A stretch of DNA of 64,000 nucleotides from Apostichopus japonicus (taxonomy: Eukaryota > Echinodermata > Holothuroidea > Aspidochirotida > Stichopodidae), in contig NC_092578.1 in NCBI RefSeq assembly GCF_037975245.1, positions 8,641,001 through 8,705,000 of the forward strand, written 5' to 3'. A program made the translations under genes and the position numbers. Below the pieces are notes generated by a model. It was not told the origin of the DNA and ran no database searches. It worked only from the letters and a program-made list of their open reading frames with translations. Below are positions 37,481 through 50,765 of the stretch, piece by piece (position 1 is the stretch's first letter; each line of letters begins with the position of its first letter).

Positions 37481-39515
37481 TTATTTACACTGTAAAAAAT
37501 TTCTCTGTATATTTACAAAAGAAAAGCTGTCAATTAGTTTCCATCTGTTTTTTCATCAGTGTACGCAACAGCAACTGTAAATGTACAACTACGGTTTGTG
37601 TAGAAACAGATTCATTTCTATTTATTCAGGTAGAATTTTATGTGGCAACATGGAAAAAGTGATGTAAAATTCAAAATACTTTTTGTACATTGGTCGAACT
37701 TTTTTCGTTTCTAGACAGAATGTTTCCGTTAATTTACCAAATAACAGTTTGTATACACAGTAAAAAGTTGTGGTTGAAAGTAAAAATTATGTATTCAAAT
37801 GAAGCTGTTATATGTTGGTAAAGTAATTTGTGATCCTGGGCGAATCCTTTGTGGAGAGGAATTTGTTGTACATGAAAGAGATTTAGATGAAAAAATAAAC
37901 GTTATACCAAGAGGAACACATTGAGAGAGTCAAATTTACCAAACACACATATCTTTATTTACCAACATGCAATCTTGACAGGTGTTTTAGACTTTTAGGA
38001 TAATATCATAAACAGCAAATGTGGAATTAGCACTGCAAACAACAATGTAACAATATATTACACTAACATGAACAGTTTAGATATCATTCCAAAACAGGGA
38101 TAAAGTGTGAATTTGTCTACCAGTGCGTTGAAAAAACAGTGATATTATCATACTACTACTAAACTATCTCAGCATATTAATCTGGACTTTCCTGATGATA
38201 TTAGACTCCCAAAGGTAAAATACTATTTAAGCAAGATTGATAAATGCTGAATAGCAGGGGGTCAATTTACCTTATGAACCTACCAAGGATACTGCTGTAC
38301 ATTGTAATTAGCACTCTTACAAAGAGATAGTGTCTAGAATGAAAGAGCAACGACTAAAAAATACTACTCTATGGCATACTAAAGAAATAAGAAACAAAAC
38401 AATAACATGAACCTGGAAACCACTTAAGTTGCATTGAAACTGAACCTGAAACAAAAAGCTATTAACAGTGTGAAACTCAAATACTATTTCTATGCTTAGA
38501 ATTAAAAGGATTTCTTTTAGTAAAAATACTTTGTTTCGAATGAGTACAGTTGCTACCCTTGGAAATAAGCTTTACTGCTATCAGAACAACTCCCAAATCA
38601 ATAGAAAGAAAAAAGAAAACAGTTAGATTGATGGTCAATGTCAAAGTGATGAATCTTCCATTGAAATGCTCAGGCACACTGGGATATTTTTTTGGTAAAA
38701 TGAACCCTTTCCAATATATAGAACAATCAGAAAATCTACTTGACAGTGCTCAAATTTGGGATATTTTTATATAATAATACATCCAACTTGTACTGAAAAA
38801 GCTACGAGGTTGTTCTGTACAGAATCATATTTTGTAAGAAAATACAATGTTTGGTTAAAAGACTTCTGAAGCAAGCAGATTATCTTATTGTTTATTAAGT
38901 ATTTTAAAAATCAACTTTAAGTTACATTGTAACATGAATCTGTAAAATTTAGTGATTTATAGCAGAATAGTTCAAAGATTCAGTGCTTTTGAAATGGAGG
39001 TATCATTTAACAAAAAACAAAAATTATACGGCATTAAACAAAACAAAATTAAATGCAGTTAACTCAAGTAGCTTAATACTTTTGGCCACATTCACTGCAT
39101 ATCTCACTCTCTACTTTCCTTCATCCGCTCACAAAGAGAAGTTACTTTCGGATTTATACACCATCTGTAAGATTTCTTTGCCCTAAACCCTCTCCCTGGA
39201 TCAATCTCGAACAGTATTCTGTAGGGAATAATTTGAAAAAAGTTTCATGAGTCCAATCTATCCTTGTTTACCAAAAACATCCTAGTGCTTAAAAACTAAA
39301 TTTATTCAATTTTGGTAATAGTATCCCCAAAATTAGTTAAACTTCACATAAAAGTTATATATCAATATATATATATATATATAAGTAAAAGTTTGTATCC
39401 ATTTTATTATATATAAACTGTTGTTATTTGCATGCCGTGACAGGTGCACTAGTAGTTTAATGAAAACATTTAATGTTGCACAACATTTGTTGGCATTGAC
39501 ACTGACATAAAGCTA

Positions 39516-39802
39516 TTACTGAACAAACTGAACATGACTTTGCAGTTCTTCTTGCAGGATCTCAACAAGATGGAGGAACTGTAGTTTGAATGCACCTCCT
39601 TTGTTAATCTGTCAAGAAACTAGGTTTAAACTGTACCTCTGTATGTATTCCATGGTTGCTTGAACCTCTGTGGGATAGCATATGTTGAACACATAGTAGC
39701 TCATGAACAACATCTTCAACGCAGCAATAATGGATGTAGGATACAGCAGAGGTTCCCGATCAACTGTTATTGCCATTCTGTTTCTAAGAAATGGATTGCA
39801 GC
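39516..39802 (-). CDS. C-terminal exon of C2H2 protein, with in-frame TGA
   Basis: Acceptor TGTAACAG|GC at 39803/39802. The frame reads CNPFLRNRMAITVDREPLLY then PTSIIAALKMLFMSYYVFNI, CYPTEVQATMEYIQR and reaches TGA at 39614-39612. The same frame then continues open for 31 more codons (QINKGGAFKLQFLHLVEILQ...) to TAA at 39518-39516. From memory, the AALKMLF..YYVFNI.YP pattern matches the C-terminal helical domain of a multi-copy animal family that also carries N-terminal C2H2 fingers (LFGLLYALN.DYP in fish copies). The TGA suggests a pseudogene, or a shorter real C-terminus. Confidence 0.55.
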
Positions 39803-40058
39803 CTGTTACATAAAAAACAAAAGCATTTTTTATTAATATCTTAAAGTATAAAGATCCATGGATTATAATTTTAAAAGCAATTTCATTCAGAAATTATGCA
39901 AGAGTAGCCTGCAAGTGAAACTCTTGCACTCTGGATGAATCCAGTGGTCACCGTGAAGCACTTTACTACAAAAAAAAGTCAAAACCTGATGATCTAGTGC
40001 ATAGATAAGTGAGACCAATCATAGTCTTAGGATAGAGATAAAATGAGTGTTTCGATAC

Positions 40059-40225
40059 CATCTTCTCTATGGTCACGATAGAAGTGACTTTTCAAAGCTG
40101 AATAACTTACAAAAATTCTGTTGCACTTTTCTTCAGGACACGGAAATTGAAAGTTTGGTTGATTTTGATGAAGCCTGTAGTGACACATCTTTCTAGCTGC
40201 AGTATCATAGTGAACAAGTAACCAT
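40059..40225 (-). CDS. C2H2 zinc-finger exon
   Basis: Acceptor TCTTGCAG|A at 40226/40225. One base completes a codon, then 55 codons run WLLVHYDTAARKMCHYRLHQ ... CPEEKCNRIFVSYSALKSHF ... YRDHRED. The finger fits C-x4-C-x3-F-x5-L-x2-H-x4-H. The donor (GATG|GTATCG) leaves one base that joins the 39802 exon in phase as Gly. A GTAAGT inside the finger (after RIF) is a competing donor that would cut the finger in half. Upstream exons were not found, so the N-terminus is unknown. It lies inside the candidate CACTG element and may be its cargo. Confidence 0.6.
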
Positions 40226-42115
40226 CTGCAAGAGAGTAAAAACATATGGAAATTAAAACCTTTCGGAAATGAGTCAGGCTCTCCAACAATACCTGACTAT
40301 TCCATCTCAGGTTTAGCCGAAGCCAATCCTATGAAAGGAAAACAAACAAACACTTATGGTTACATATATATTGACAGATGACAAATCTTATCATTTAATA
40401 CTGTAAGTAGGTTACAGTTTGGCATAATTCATAACACCCACAATCAACACATTCATGCTAAGATCAGGTTAGTATAAAAGTACAACAGTGTATACATCAA
40501 CTGTCCATGATACTTAAAGTAGGCTAGGGGCAATTAGCAGCTCAGGCACAGTTCTGGATGGGTGGGGGGGGGGGGAGGAGGGCTAGGAGGTAGACTTTGC
40601 CTGTAATTTTTTTCCAGCTCGCAATAATCACAATTCCCCTTTACAAAGAAATTTCCTTCAGGAATTTTTTGTATAGTTAACTTCCACCTAAGCCCTCTCC
40701 CACTCAAACATACCTATAAATACTAAATTTCGAGTTCAAACATCTTTGGTTCTTGTGATATCGTGTTTATACGCCAAGGCATCAAATGACAGGCACATAG
40801 TACATACAGGGTTTCCCCATTGCATGCAGTAGCATCCTTCAGAATTGAACAAGGAATAACAAATGGTTTTACCGACCAATAATTAGTTTTCAAATTCAGC
40901 GAGAAAAACAAAACAAAAACTAGCCTAGATTGTTCATTTCTGAACTTTACCATTTGGCGTGCCATAGGGGACTGCACGACTCCCCCAAGATTTAGTGGAA
41001 GCCGATCGGGGGCTTCAAACTAAACAGTAAAAGTGATATCAAGAAGTTTCCTAAGAGAATCTATCTATGTTATATAGTAAAGCATAGACACTGATTGGAG
41101 ACCAGTGTCTAGGCTGCGTTATATCATAGCCAATAGAAACGATACCGCGAAAGAATGAATGTAAGCTTAGGTTTGGTATGACTGTCAAAACAGCTACGAT
41201 GATATGCTAGAAGTAAGCGATCGTACATGCTCGCCTAACAAAGAACTGCCATAGCATCTTGTGCTAGTGTGCACACAATGGACCGACAGAGAGCTGTGCT
41301 GTCGGCCTAGCCTACTTGCTTTGCCGCTTATTTCAAAACAAACAAACCAACAAACGAACGTTTAATAAATGCTTACGTAAAAAGTAACAGTTTCATATGA
41401 CTCAATTCACTATAGTTGCACTCATGTTAGATTAAAAAGGACTAAAAAGCTTTGAAATCATAACTTACCGTAATTACAGCGGTTTCGGACGTTCGGTGCG
41501 CGCACAGCGTCATTCAACTGTAAGTAGTGTACAAAGGTCATCTACAACTTTGCGACACAGTTGTAAACTTTACTATTTCGGAAAAAAACTCGTTGATTGC
41601 GTAAGACTAAACGTATATGCTACTTTCTATCATTCTAACAACATGTAAAATACGGTTCTCGTTTTATGATGCAAGATTTGGTGTAACGTTTTCGAGGTCA
41701 CTTCGACCGCATAATGAAAACTTGGATCGAGCCTGATACTTTTGTTCCGACACAGCAGTTGATGTATTGTTATGAAGATTTTGTTCCCATATACAGAAAA
41801 TGTTGTTACAATACATTTTGTAAATGGACAACAATATTTTTTAACAACATGATTAATTTTAGTAGATGAACGGTGTAAAGCTGTTATATCACAGACATTT
41901 TTTACAGTGTACTTATAGGGTTTGTGTTCCGTAAATTCTGAATCTAAATTATATATAATCTCTAAAACTGATCTTTAAGATTTATGTTGATTTAAGTGTT
42001 AACATTGTTTACATTCCACCTTTAAAATATGACAAGGGAAAACTAAGAGAAATTGAAATGGTTCATATTCTAGTGGAATGTAATATTCACGGATTTACAA
42101 AGGCAGTCCCCAACC

Positions 42116-42133
42116 ATGACTTTTAAAGGATGA
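42116..42133 (+). promoter_or_regulatory. Upstream ORF overlapping RTK start codon
   Basis: ATG at 42116 (context ACCATGA) opens a 5-codon ORF whose TGA (42131-42133) overlaps the RTK start at 42130 (GGATGATG). If the transcript includes it, translation would stop exactly at the main start, an arrangement that can reduce or time initiation. The transcription start is not known. Confidence 0.4.
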
Positions 42134-42211
42134 TGTCTTCCAAACGGAGCAAGAATTTTCCTAGCTGTTTCGGGGAGTTGTTAATTATCACAAATATCGC
42201 TGTCTATATAG
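42130..42211 (+). CDS. RTK exon 1: signal peptide
   Basis: Two adjacent ATGs (42130, 42133); the first is used here. After a basic start (SSKRSK) comes the hydrophobic stretch [11 protein letters not shown], completed by ALISA from exon 2, with likely cleavage before DSIR. Ends G|GTAAGT, leaving one base. Confidence 0.85.
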
Positions 42212-45200
42212 GTAAGTTAAAGATAATGGTTGGGTTTGTGTGTTCCTTAAACTTATTCATCAACTTCATTGAACCCCTTTCATGTTTCTTTCCAGCTTTG
42301 ATATCGGCTGATTCAATACGGGTCCAATTCATCGTAAACAAACCAACCGATCTTATTGGGGAAAACTGGAATATTTCAGCAATGATTGAGTGGTCACCGC
42401 CCACGATAGACGGTGAGTAAAAAGGTGCCTTATCAAAGTTAATGAAAGTTTTTTTCTTCTTTTTTAATTGCAATTTTATACCATTGCGTCAACACTAAGA
42501 ATTTGTAAAACTTTTACTAATTTCATGAATATTTCTATTTGAAAGTAATTTATGGAAATTAAATTTATAACGTTTTTAATATGACTGTAGCTGAACAAAT
42601 TTGTTCAATATTTTCGCATACTGTGGCTGTTAAGTGTAGGGACAAAACTGCAGTGCTAACTGAACATGGAGTTTTGGGGGAGATGTTTAGGCCTATGTAT
42701 GAATGTCCGTAGGAAAATATCCATCTACATACGCATAGGGCTCCATGCATGCAGTTTACTATACCACTCCTCTTCCACTCTTTTGTGTAAATTTTCAGTA
42801 GCATGCTTACGTACTGTGTATAAGGACCTTTCTCATGTTCAGTCTTTCTGCGACATGGGCCAACTACCCCCCGTATCAGTTAGTTACGCCACTGATATCG
42901 ATCTTTCAAATATTAGCAGAAGTTAGGGCCTATACTTGGCAGTGATGAATCGGTTAAGATCCGTGTTTAATTCGGTTGTAAATTGGAATTTGAATTTTCG
43001 AGTGACGCCTTTAGTTCCTGATATTTCCTTTTCCTTTCAACAGGGCAATATTCATACTCCGTTAGCTTCGAACCATTGAAGACACCTATGGAGTTAGCAC
43101 TAACTGGCGGCCTGGATTATGATATGCACGCGCAGTGTAGATATGATATACCCAAAGGCGATTGTACGACACCTATGTTTGATAGGAAGGTGGTAGGTAT
43201 ATACAGCCGTTTCGGATGCTACGGTAGTGTAGAAAGGACATTACATTGACAACTTCTGCACTTACGTGATGACGAAATCTAGCGGTTAAAACTGAAACGT
43301 TTCCGGTTTCTTGTTTTGCACTTAATAGCCTATATACAAACAAAAGCTAAACATATGGAAAGTACCGCTTAATACCCTTCGTAACAGTTAACAAACCTTG
43401 TCAAAGTCATGTCTTATAAACGCTTCCGTAAATGCATGTATTGCACATTATTGTTATACGTTAGCTATTGTTTTATGTGGTAACGCCCACTTTATGAATA
43501 TTAATGAACTTTTTACTGAACTTCCCATATGATCAGAGTTAAGCTTCATTGTGTATGGATATATTCCAAAGAAGGTGAATTTCCACCAAGAAAAGAACAC
43601 ACTTTCTTCGTATGTTTCGTACGTATTGTATGCATGTAAGAAGACCATTTTCTATGGATATTTCCTATACAGAGGGTGTGGACCATTGGGTGGTTACAAA
43701 GTATGAGATATCATTTAGAAAAACCATAGAAATGGCAATTCACGTAACTAGACGAAAAAACTCAAGTTGTACATTGCTCGAAATAATTTAGTCCAACGCA
43801 GTTATTCTAAACATATCATCGTTTAATGTGTACATTAATTGGAATAAATGGGGGCATTAAGCGAACTAATGCGGGCATACACATAAACCAACTATGTTCT
43901 ATGCGGCCAACCATATACACGTCTGTGGCGTACGTGTGGTTTACCTGTCCTTCTGGGCTACAGGGATAGGACTACCTGTGCCGATTGCCGATCATACATC
44001 CCGGCGGAGGGAATCTTATAGGTTTACGCTCCTTCTGATTTATGTATGGAATGACGTCATGGCCGACGTAGTATAATTCTTTCCCGACTGAATATGAAAT
44101 ATCGCCCGACTGAAACTTTAACACCCCCCCCCGTCTGACGATGGAGGTGAGCGTGTGTGTGTGGGGGGGGGGGGGGGGAGAATGCTCACTCCTACCCATT
44201 CCCCACCCCCCTCCCCGCCCCCAACTGCGAAAATTGCGTATATGTGTAGTACAATTCCATATTTTCTGTTCTTTCAGAATGAAACATTCGTAGAGATACC
44301 AGATGTTCTCTTCGGTCATTCTTACAAGTTAATGGTAAGAATAATAATAATAATAATAATAATAATTGTAATCAACATAATCGACAATATTAATCTGTTG
44401 TTTGCCAATAAGCCTATTAATAGAGTATATTAGTTCCTTCCCTTAAATATATGTTTACATCTCTGTTTGTTTCTCCTGGTATTTATCTTCGGAATCACCG
44501 TTATCGAATATCGAGCGGGTCAGGAATGAGGGGAGAGGATCGAAGGCAGGGTCTGTAACCATGGAAATATTATAAGAAATATCATTATTTTCTCATTTAG
44601 TGTTAAGGTACAGTGAGTAGTGCAATTATTGGATTCGGTGATATAATTGTACCACGGGGCCTGAGGGGAACCTCGACGACTATCTATAGAAGGTCGTGAT
44701 GTGCATTGATGTACCTCCCGTAGTTACACGATAAGTACCATGGGTTTAATTTAGCACTGAATATTCAAATCTTGAATTTGAATAGTCAGTGTCAATTCGT
44801 AAATATTTCTTCTTACTTCCCTATCTTGGGAGAGGAGGTGGTGTGGGTTGTGGGGTGGGGGGTGTGGGGCGGAGAGGATGCTATATTTAAACCGAAATGC
44901 TTGTATTTGCTTCTATCTGTCGTTCCTTTTTTGGTTTTAGATTCAAGTTTTGCAGACTGAAGTAGCTTCTCTACCCTACTTGTGCGTAACTCCATACGAA
45001 GATCTATTTGAATGTTTAGTGCCTAGAACATTGGCTCCAGGTAAACAATTTCTCCCTTTTGTTTTCGTTTCGGTAGTGAATTAAGAACAGGAATCAGGGA
45101 TTGACTAGACTTAGAGAAATCACCCCCCCCCCCCGAGAAAATAGACCAAGGCAACCAGTATCAAACTGGAAAGTATTCCGTATTCCTATGACAGACATTC

Positions 45201-48200
45201 TTCAAAATATTGGAAACGCGGAGGACGTTTCCAGTCAAGACATTTCGGCGGTTTGTTAAATAAGCCTTGGAAAGCCTCTTCAATTGCAGGTTATCATATG
45301 TTATGCTCTAGACCAGGGGTTCCCTAACTGGGGTGCATGAACCCCCAGGGGGTGCGTGAGTCCATCCCAGGGGGTTCGTGAGACGTTTCTGAAAGTCAAA
45401 ACTAGAGTACTTTTTGTTGAACTAAAATCTGATATATCATATAATTTAGTAATGTACAAAAGTCGACAAACTCTTTTCGCGTTCCATACGCAACATGTTG
45501 CCATATATAGTAGTACCGTACCGTGCATATGATAAATAACTGATTTATGAAATAGACACAGGCCGGATTACTTTGGTGAAGTTGGTGTGCGCATGATAGT
45601 ACGTCGTGAAGATAAAGAGCTGATCTGATCTTGAAGTTTTCAAATAAATATTTGTTCATCTCTTGTTTTTTTGTGTTCATTCCAATACTACACTAAGAAC
45701 TTGATCTTTTACGAAGCACTGTTATGCGAATGATAGTATAATAATGACTCAGATCGTGGGGGTTCGTGGACAACTCTGACATCCACAGGGGATTCGTGGG
45801 GGGGGGGGGTAAAGTTAGGGAAACCCTGCTCTAGACTGATGTAAGTCTGCGTAGTTTAGCGTATGTTGTCTTATTGTTCTCCACAGATTGTTACGAGATC
45901 ACAAAGGATGAACATTTTTGCCGTCAGTATCGTAAGTTTAAGAAAGACTTCATATGTGTGTCATACAGGTAAGGTGAAAAGAAACTACATATAGTATGCC
46001 ATATATAGGTAAGGTGAAAGAAACTACATATAGTATGTCAGATAGGTATAGGGTGAAAAGTAACTATATATAGTATGTTATAGGCCTAGGTATAAGGTGA
46101 AAAGCAACTACATATATGTCAGATAGGTATAAGGTGAAAAGAAACTGCATATACTATGTCATATATAGGTAAGGTGAAAACCAACTACATATAGTATGTC
46201 ATACAGGTAAGGTGAAAATACTATATATAGTATGCCATACAGGTATGGTGAAAAAACTATATATAGTATGTCATACAGGTAAGGTAAAAGAAACTATATA
46301 TAGTATGTCATACAGGTAAGGTGAAAGAAACTATATATAGTATGTCATATAGGTAAGGTGAAAGAAACTGCATATAGTATGTCATACAGGTAAGGTGAAA
46401 GAAACTATATATAGTATGTCATACAGGTAAGGTGAAAGAAACTGCATATAGTATGTCATACAGGTAAGGTGAAAGAAACTATATATAGTATGTCATACAG
46501 GTATGGTGAAAAAACTATATATAGTATGTCATACAGGTAAGGTGAAAGAAACTGCATATAGTATGTCATACAGGTAAGGTGAAAAGAAACTATATATAGT
46601 ATGTCATACAGGTAAGGTGAAAGAAACTATATATAGTATGTCATACAGGTAAGGTGAAAGAAACTATATATAGTATGTCATACAGGTAAGGTAAAAGAAA
46701 CTATATATAGTATCTCAGATAGGTAAGGTGAAAAGAAACGACATATAGTATGTCATATAGGTAAGACGGAAAGAAACTGCATATAGTATGTCATATTAGT
46801 AAGGAGGAAAGAAACTGCGTGCGTTCGGCGATTGCTACTTAAATGTGTATGTACACAGAATTGTTCATCACTAAGTCCGAGCGAAATTGGCAGCAGTTGA
46901 GAGAGGTAGGGAAGCCTATATGTATAAGCCTACGGAACCCAGAACTGTCTCCTTACCATCAAAAAGAAAGCGATGGGGGAGAGGAGGTGTAGGTTGGAAA
47001 AAGGAACCTCAAACATAACTCAAAACAGTGCTGTCTGGTTAAAAACACCCAGGTTCTAAAATATTTACTGATCAAGTCGGCTTAAAAAAAAATGGAGGGG
47101 GGGGGGGGTTTGTAGGAGTCCATACAAGACTTGGTACAGAAACGTGTGTTGTTTTCTTCTTTACGACATTTCGTGCACATCTAATACAATAACAAGTTTA
47201 ACGGTGTCAGAAACCAAACTTTGCTGGTAATTTTTGCGAAGCTTTTAGGATTATCGATATGCTGACCAATGTATTGGGCAAAAAGTTGGGCATTTTGCCC
47301 ATTGAATTTAATAGTGACTTAGGGGCCGAGTAATAAACATATTTCAAGTTGGGAGGCTCAAATCAGCAATCTCCGAAAGCACACGACCCTCCCCCTCCTG
47401 AGCGGTTTTAAATGATAAATCATCAAGTTGTCCAGTCATTAATATTCTCTTAGACCATGTTCAGTTTTAAAAACATATAAATAAACTACCTTTTCTTAAA
47501 TCTGTCTTCAGCTGTGCAGATTGCCAGTCAGCCAATCAACGTTCGTGTCAGTGTATCGACCGTTGACGTTATTTACGTCATAACCGTGGAATGGAATCGT
47601 CCACTTCAAGTTAATGGTATCATTGATGAGTATTTCATACAGATGTACCAGTTAAACGATACAACCAATGGAAGAACAGAGGAACTATCACTCCCCCTCG
47701 CTTTCAGACAAATCAAAGTGACGGTAATTACTTTGTACGTTTGTTTGTGTGTCGTTGTTGCTCGTATTGTCGTTTGCTTTGTTGTTTCTCTCTGTATTCT
47801 ACGTCATATACGTTGTGTCACATATACGTCATAATTTAATGTCAGCAAAAACTGCGCGGCAAATTTCTACCCTCTTATTACATTCGACGTAACATGATAA
47901 CTTTTCGCTGCTAAGGGCATTGAAGGCTCGCCCCAAACCGCGTGCCGCGCTCTGAAAAAGTTAACTTTCCGTTGCTTTCAAGTGATGTTTTCTTATTGTC
48001 GCTACAAAATGCAGACAGTAATGAAACGTGATACCTTGTTATCTTTGAACTAGACCTGAGATGTCCATCGCTGCTATGTACACTGTGGTGTGGGTATTGA
48101 CCGTAGCTGTGTGTATTGACTGTACACGATAGTGTCTAATTACCGACGGTAGCAAGCTGTGTGTGTATTTTCTGGGATCGATGGTGTTGACTAACACTTC

Positions 48201-48704
48201 TGTTACACCTCATTCGAAACGGTCAGATTACCGGCATGAGGTGTTTCTTTGTGCGCGAGTCTTCACACCCTTTGATATTGATTCCTCCATCTGTAGTAAT
48301 ACCTACAAGAGAGGGCACGCAGACTACATATATAGAGCAGTCAGGGGTGAAAACCACATGTCGAATTTGTTATAGAAGGAGACTTTGTCCATTGTTAAAT
48401 ATGTCGTGGTTTGCACGGGATTGTCAAAATTCTGGATTCCGACCAGCTTTTTGTAAATATTCACATATCAGTAAATGTAACATGTATATGACTTGGAGAT
48501 TCCTTTTGACCACGTCTAACTAGCCCACCATTAGTCCCTTGATCGATACCCCCCCCCCCATCTCTCTCTCTCTCTTTAATTCTATGCATCCCTACTTGTC
48601 AAAAAGAAATGGTGTTCCGCAACTTCGCTGGACTAAATTAACAGACTTTGAAAACTGAAAAGACAAAGCAAACGTTTTCGTATCCAACGTAAGGATTCTG
48701 TAAC

Positions 48705-48750
<46 letters not shown>

Positions 48751-50478
48751 TATTTATCATTTTTTATTCAGAATACATCCCAAGACGTATATTCTTCACA
48801 ACTGCTTGTTAATTTGGATGATCAACAATTTGTCTTAAACCAGACTTACGAAATTGAGGTAAGTTAAATTAATGGACATATTGTAAGTGCAAATAGAATA
48901 TTATTGAGATTATATTATATATCATTCTGTGTGAATGAACAAATGTGTATGGGCACTTTTGAAAGTGAAGGGGAACAGTTTGTCTCCCCCATGCACCCCA
49001 CCGCCCACCCCACACCCCACCACCCATCCTCATACTCACACTTATTTATTAACTAACGAGGTGGATGTAGGTATTTTCATGTACCTGATTAATCCTAATA
49101 ACTTCGAGAATGTACACATAAGCTATGGGATATATAAGTATGAAATAACCTTGCCAAAAATGGTTACAAGACTGAGAAAAATTCTGCTCATATTGTGCCC
49201 TACTATTGGGTACCTACCAAAAGTAACGTTCTTCTGTGCAAACACTGTCAGTTTTTGTCAACCAGGCAGTTGATCAGGCTATTCTGTCACGCAGTCAGTA
49301 ATTCTTTCAGTCAGTCACTCGGTCAGTTAATCTTTCAGTCTGTCAGTAATTCTGTCAGTCAAGTCTTTCAGTAAATCTGTTAATCAATCACTCAGTCAGT
49401 TATTCTGTCAGTCAGTCAATCTTTCAGTCAGTCTGTCAGTAGTTCTTTCAGTCAGTCACTCAGTCAGTAAATCTTTCAGTCAGTCAGTTATTCTGTTAGT
49501 CAAGTCTTTCAGTAAATCTGTTAATCAATCACTCAGTCAGTATTTTTTCAGTCAGTGAGTCAGTCAATCTTTCAGTCAGTCAGTCAGTCACTAAATCTTT
49601 CAGTCATTCAGTCAGTCAGTAATTCTATCAGTCAGGTAGATTAAACCAATCAGTCAGATGATTTGTTTTAATTGATTATAACAATTTCCTTGCAGATCGG
49701 ATCACGTGTACTTCCAACCATAGATTCCAACCGTTTCGACGGAAATTTTAAAAACGTAATATTCTACTTCGCCGAAACTATGGAACCTTTAACTGAAAAT
49801 AACTCCACAGTTGCGTATGGTGAGTTCGTTGCCTTACCTATCTTTTTTTACGTGAATGGCACACCAGCTGTCCAACGTCCAATATAATTTTGGTAAGCAG
49901 CACGCAATGATCTGAATCAATAACAAAATATGGAAATATCCGCAACAGAAATATGATGACGTCATTGAGAAACTAATGTATGATTATTATCTGCTTCACT
50001 TACGGCTTCTTCATAATTTTGATTTCGTAATCTTTCAGCAACCAATCAAGGAACAGTCTCACAATTGCCAGAAATGTTACCATTGGAGAGGGACATAACC
50101 ACCGTGCTGATTTATGGAGCTTTGGCTCTTGTTGCACTGGTGTTAACAGCAATTCTCCTTGGTGTACTTTGCAACTACCTAAAGAGAAAGCCACATTCAC
50201 AATCACCGACATACTTACCACATGTTAGTAACCATTCGCCTATACCAGAGAAGAAGACAGGTATTAATGCCAATATCTTTCTTATAAGCCAAGGGGTGGA
50301 TGACACTCAAATTCAAGACATATTTTCAAGACGTATACACGTATAGACGCGTCCATAGCCTTGTGGTTAGGGTGTCCGCATATAAAGCGGGAGGCCAGGG
50401 TTCGAATCCCGGTGGGAGGCTGGAAGTTTTTCACTGTTCTGGATTTTCCTACTCACTACTATTTGAATTATAAATATA

Positions 50479-50520
<42 letters not shown>

Positions 50521-50726
50521 AATAATAATACATGTGTAGCAAGTGGTATGTCATCTTTATAATAAACATAAACACACAAGAAAATTCCACTTCCGTCCTC
50601 TTGCGTCCAAAAAGGACGAGACCGATCGTGAGGTGAAAATATAAAGAGATATGATGTATGCATGCTATATAAATATGCTTTATATATTGTATGAAGTCTG
50701 TCTTTTTTGCTTCAATTTGTATATAT

Positions 50727-50765
<39 letters not shown>

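Larger units (their letters stand above)
37488..41909. mobile_element. Candidate CACTG-ended DNA transposon, 4.4 kb
   Basis: CACTGTAAAAAATTTCTCTG at 37488 faces, from the right at 41909, CACTGTAAAAAATGTCTGTG: 13 identical bases plus partial match beyond, flanked by TA on both sides. Such CACTG ends occur in EnSpm/CACTA-like and related animal transposons. The interior carries two minus-strand exons of a C2H2 zinc-finger protein (39516-39802, 40059-40225) and no recognised transposase. The TIR is AT-rich and the duplication only 2 bp, so chance pairing is possible. Confidence 0.45.

Noticed and set aside
43972-44319. Minus-strand ORF inside RTK intron 3
   Set aside because: Antisense to simple-sequence G/C tracts and part of exon 4; no independent support.
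45932-45968. Extending RTK exon 6 to the CAG|GTAAGG donor at 45968
   Set aside because: It leaves two bases and puts exon 7 in a frame with an early stop; the TATC|GTAAGT donor fits both neighbours.
45961-46810. CRISPR-like regular repeat
   Set aside because: The repeats are contiguous without unique spacers, lie in an animal intron, and vary like a minisatellite.
46859-46905. Possible extra RTK exon reading [15 protein letters not shown]
   Set aside because: Its only open frame does not match the phases of exons 6 and 7, and no exon is needed there.
50349-50461. Functional tRNA gene
   Set aside because: A and B boxes are present but there is no acceptor stem or cloverleaf; related copies show it is a SINE.
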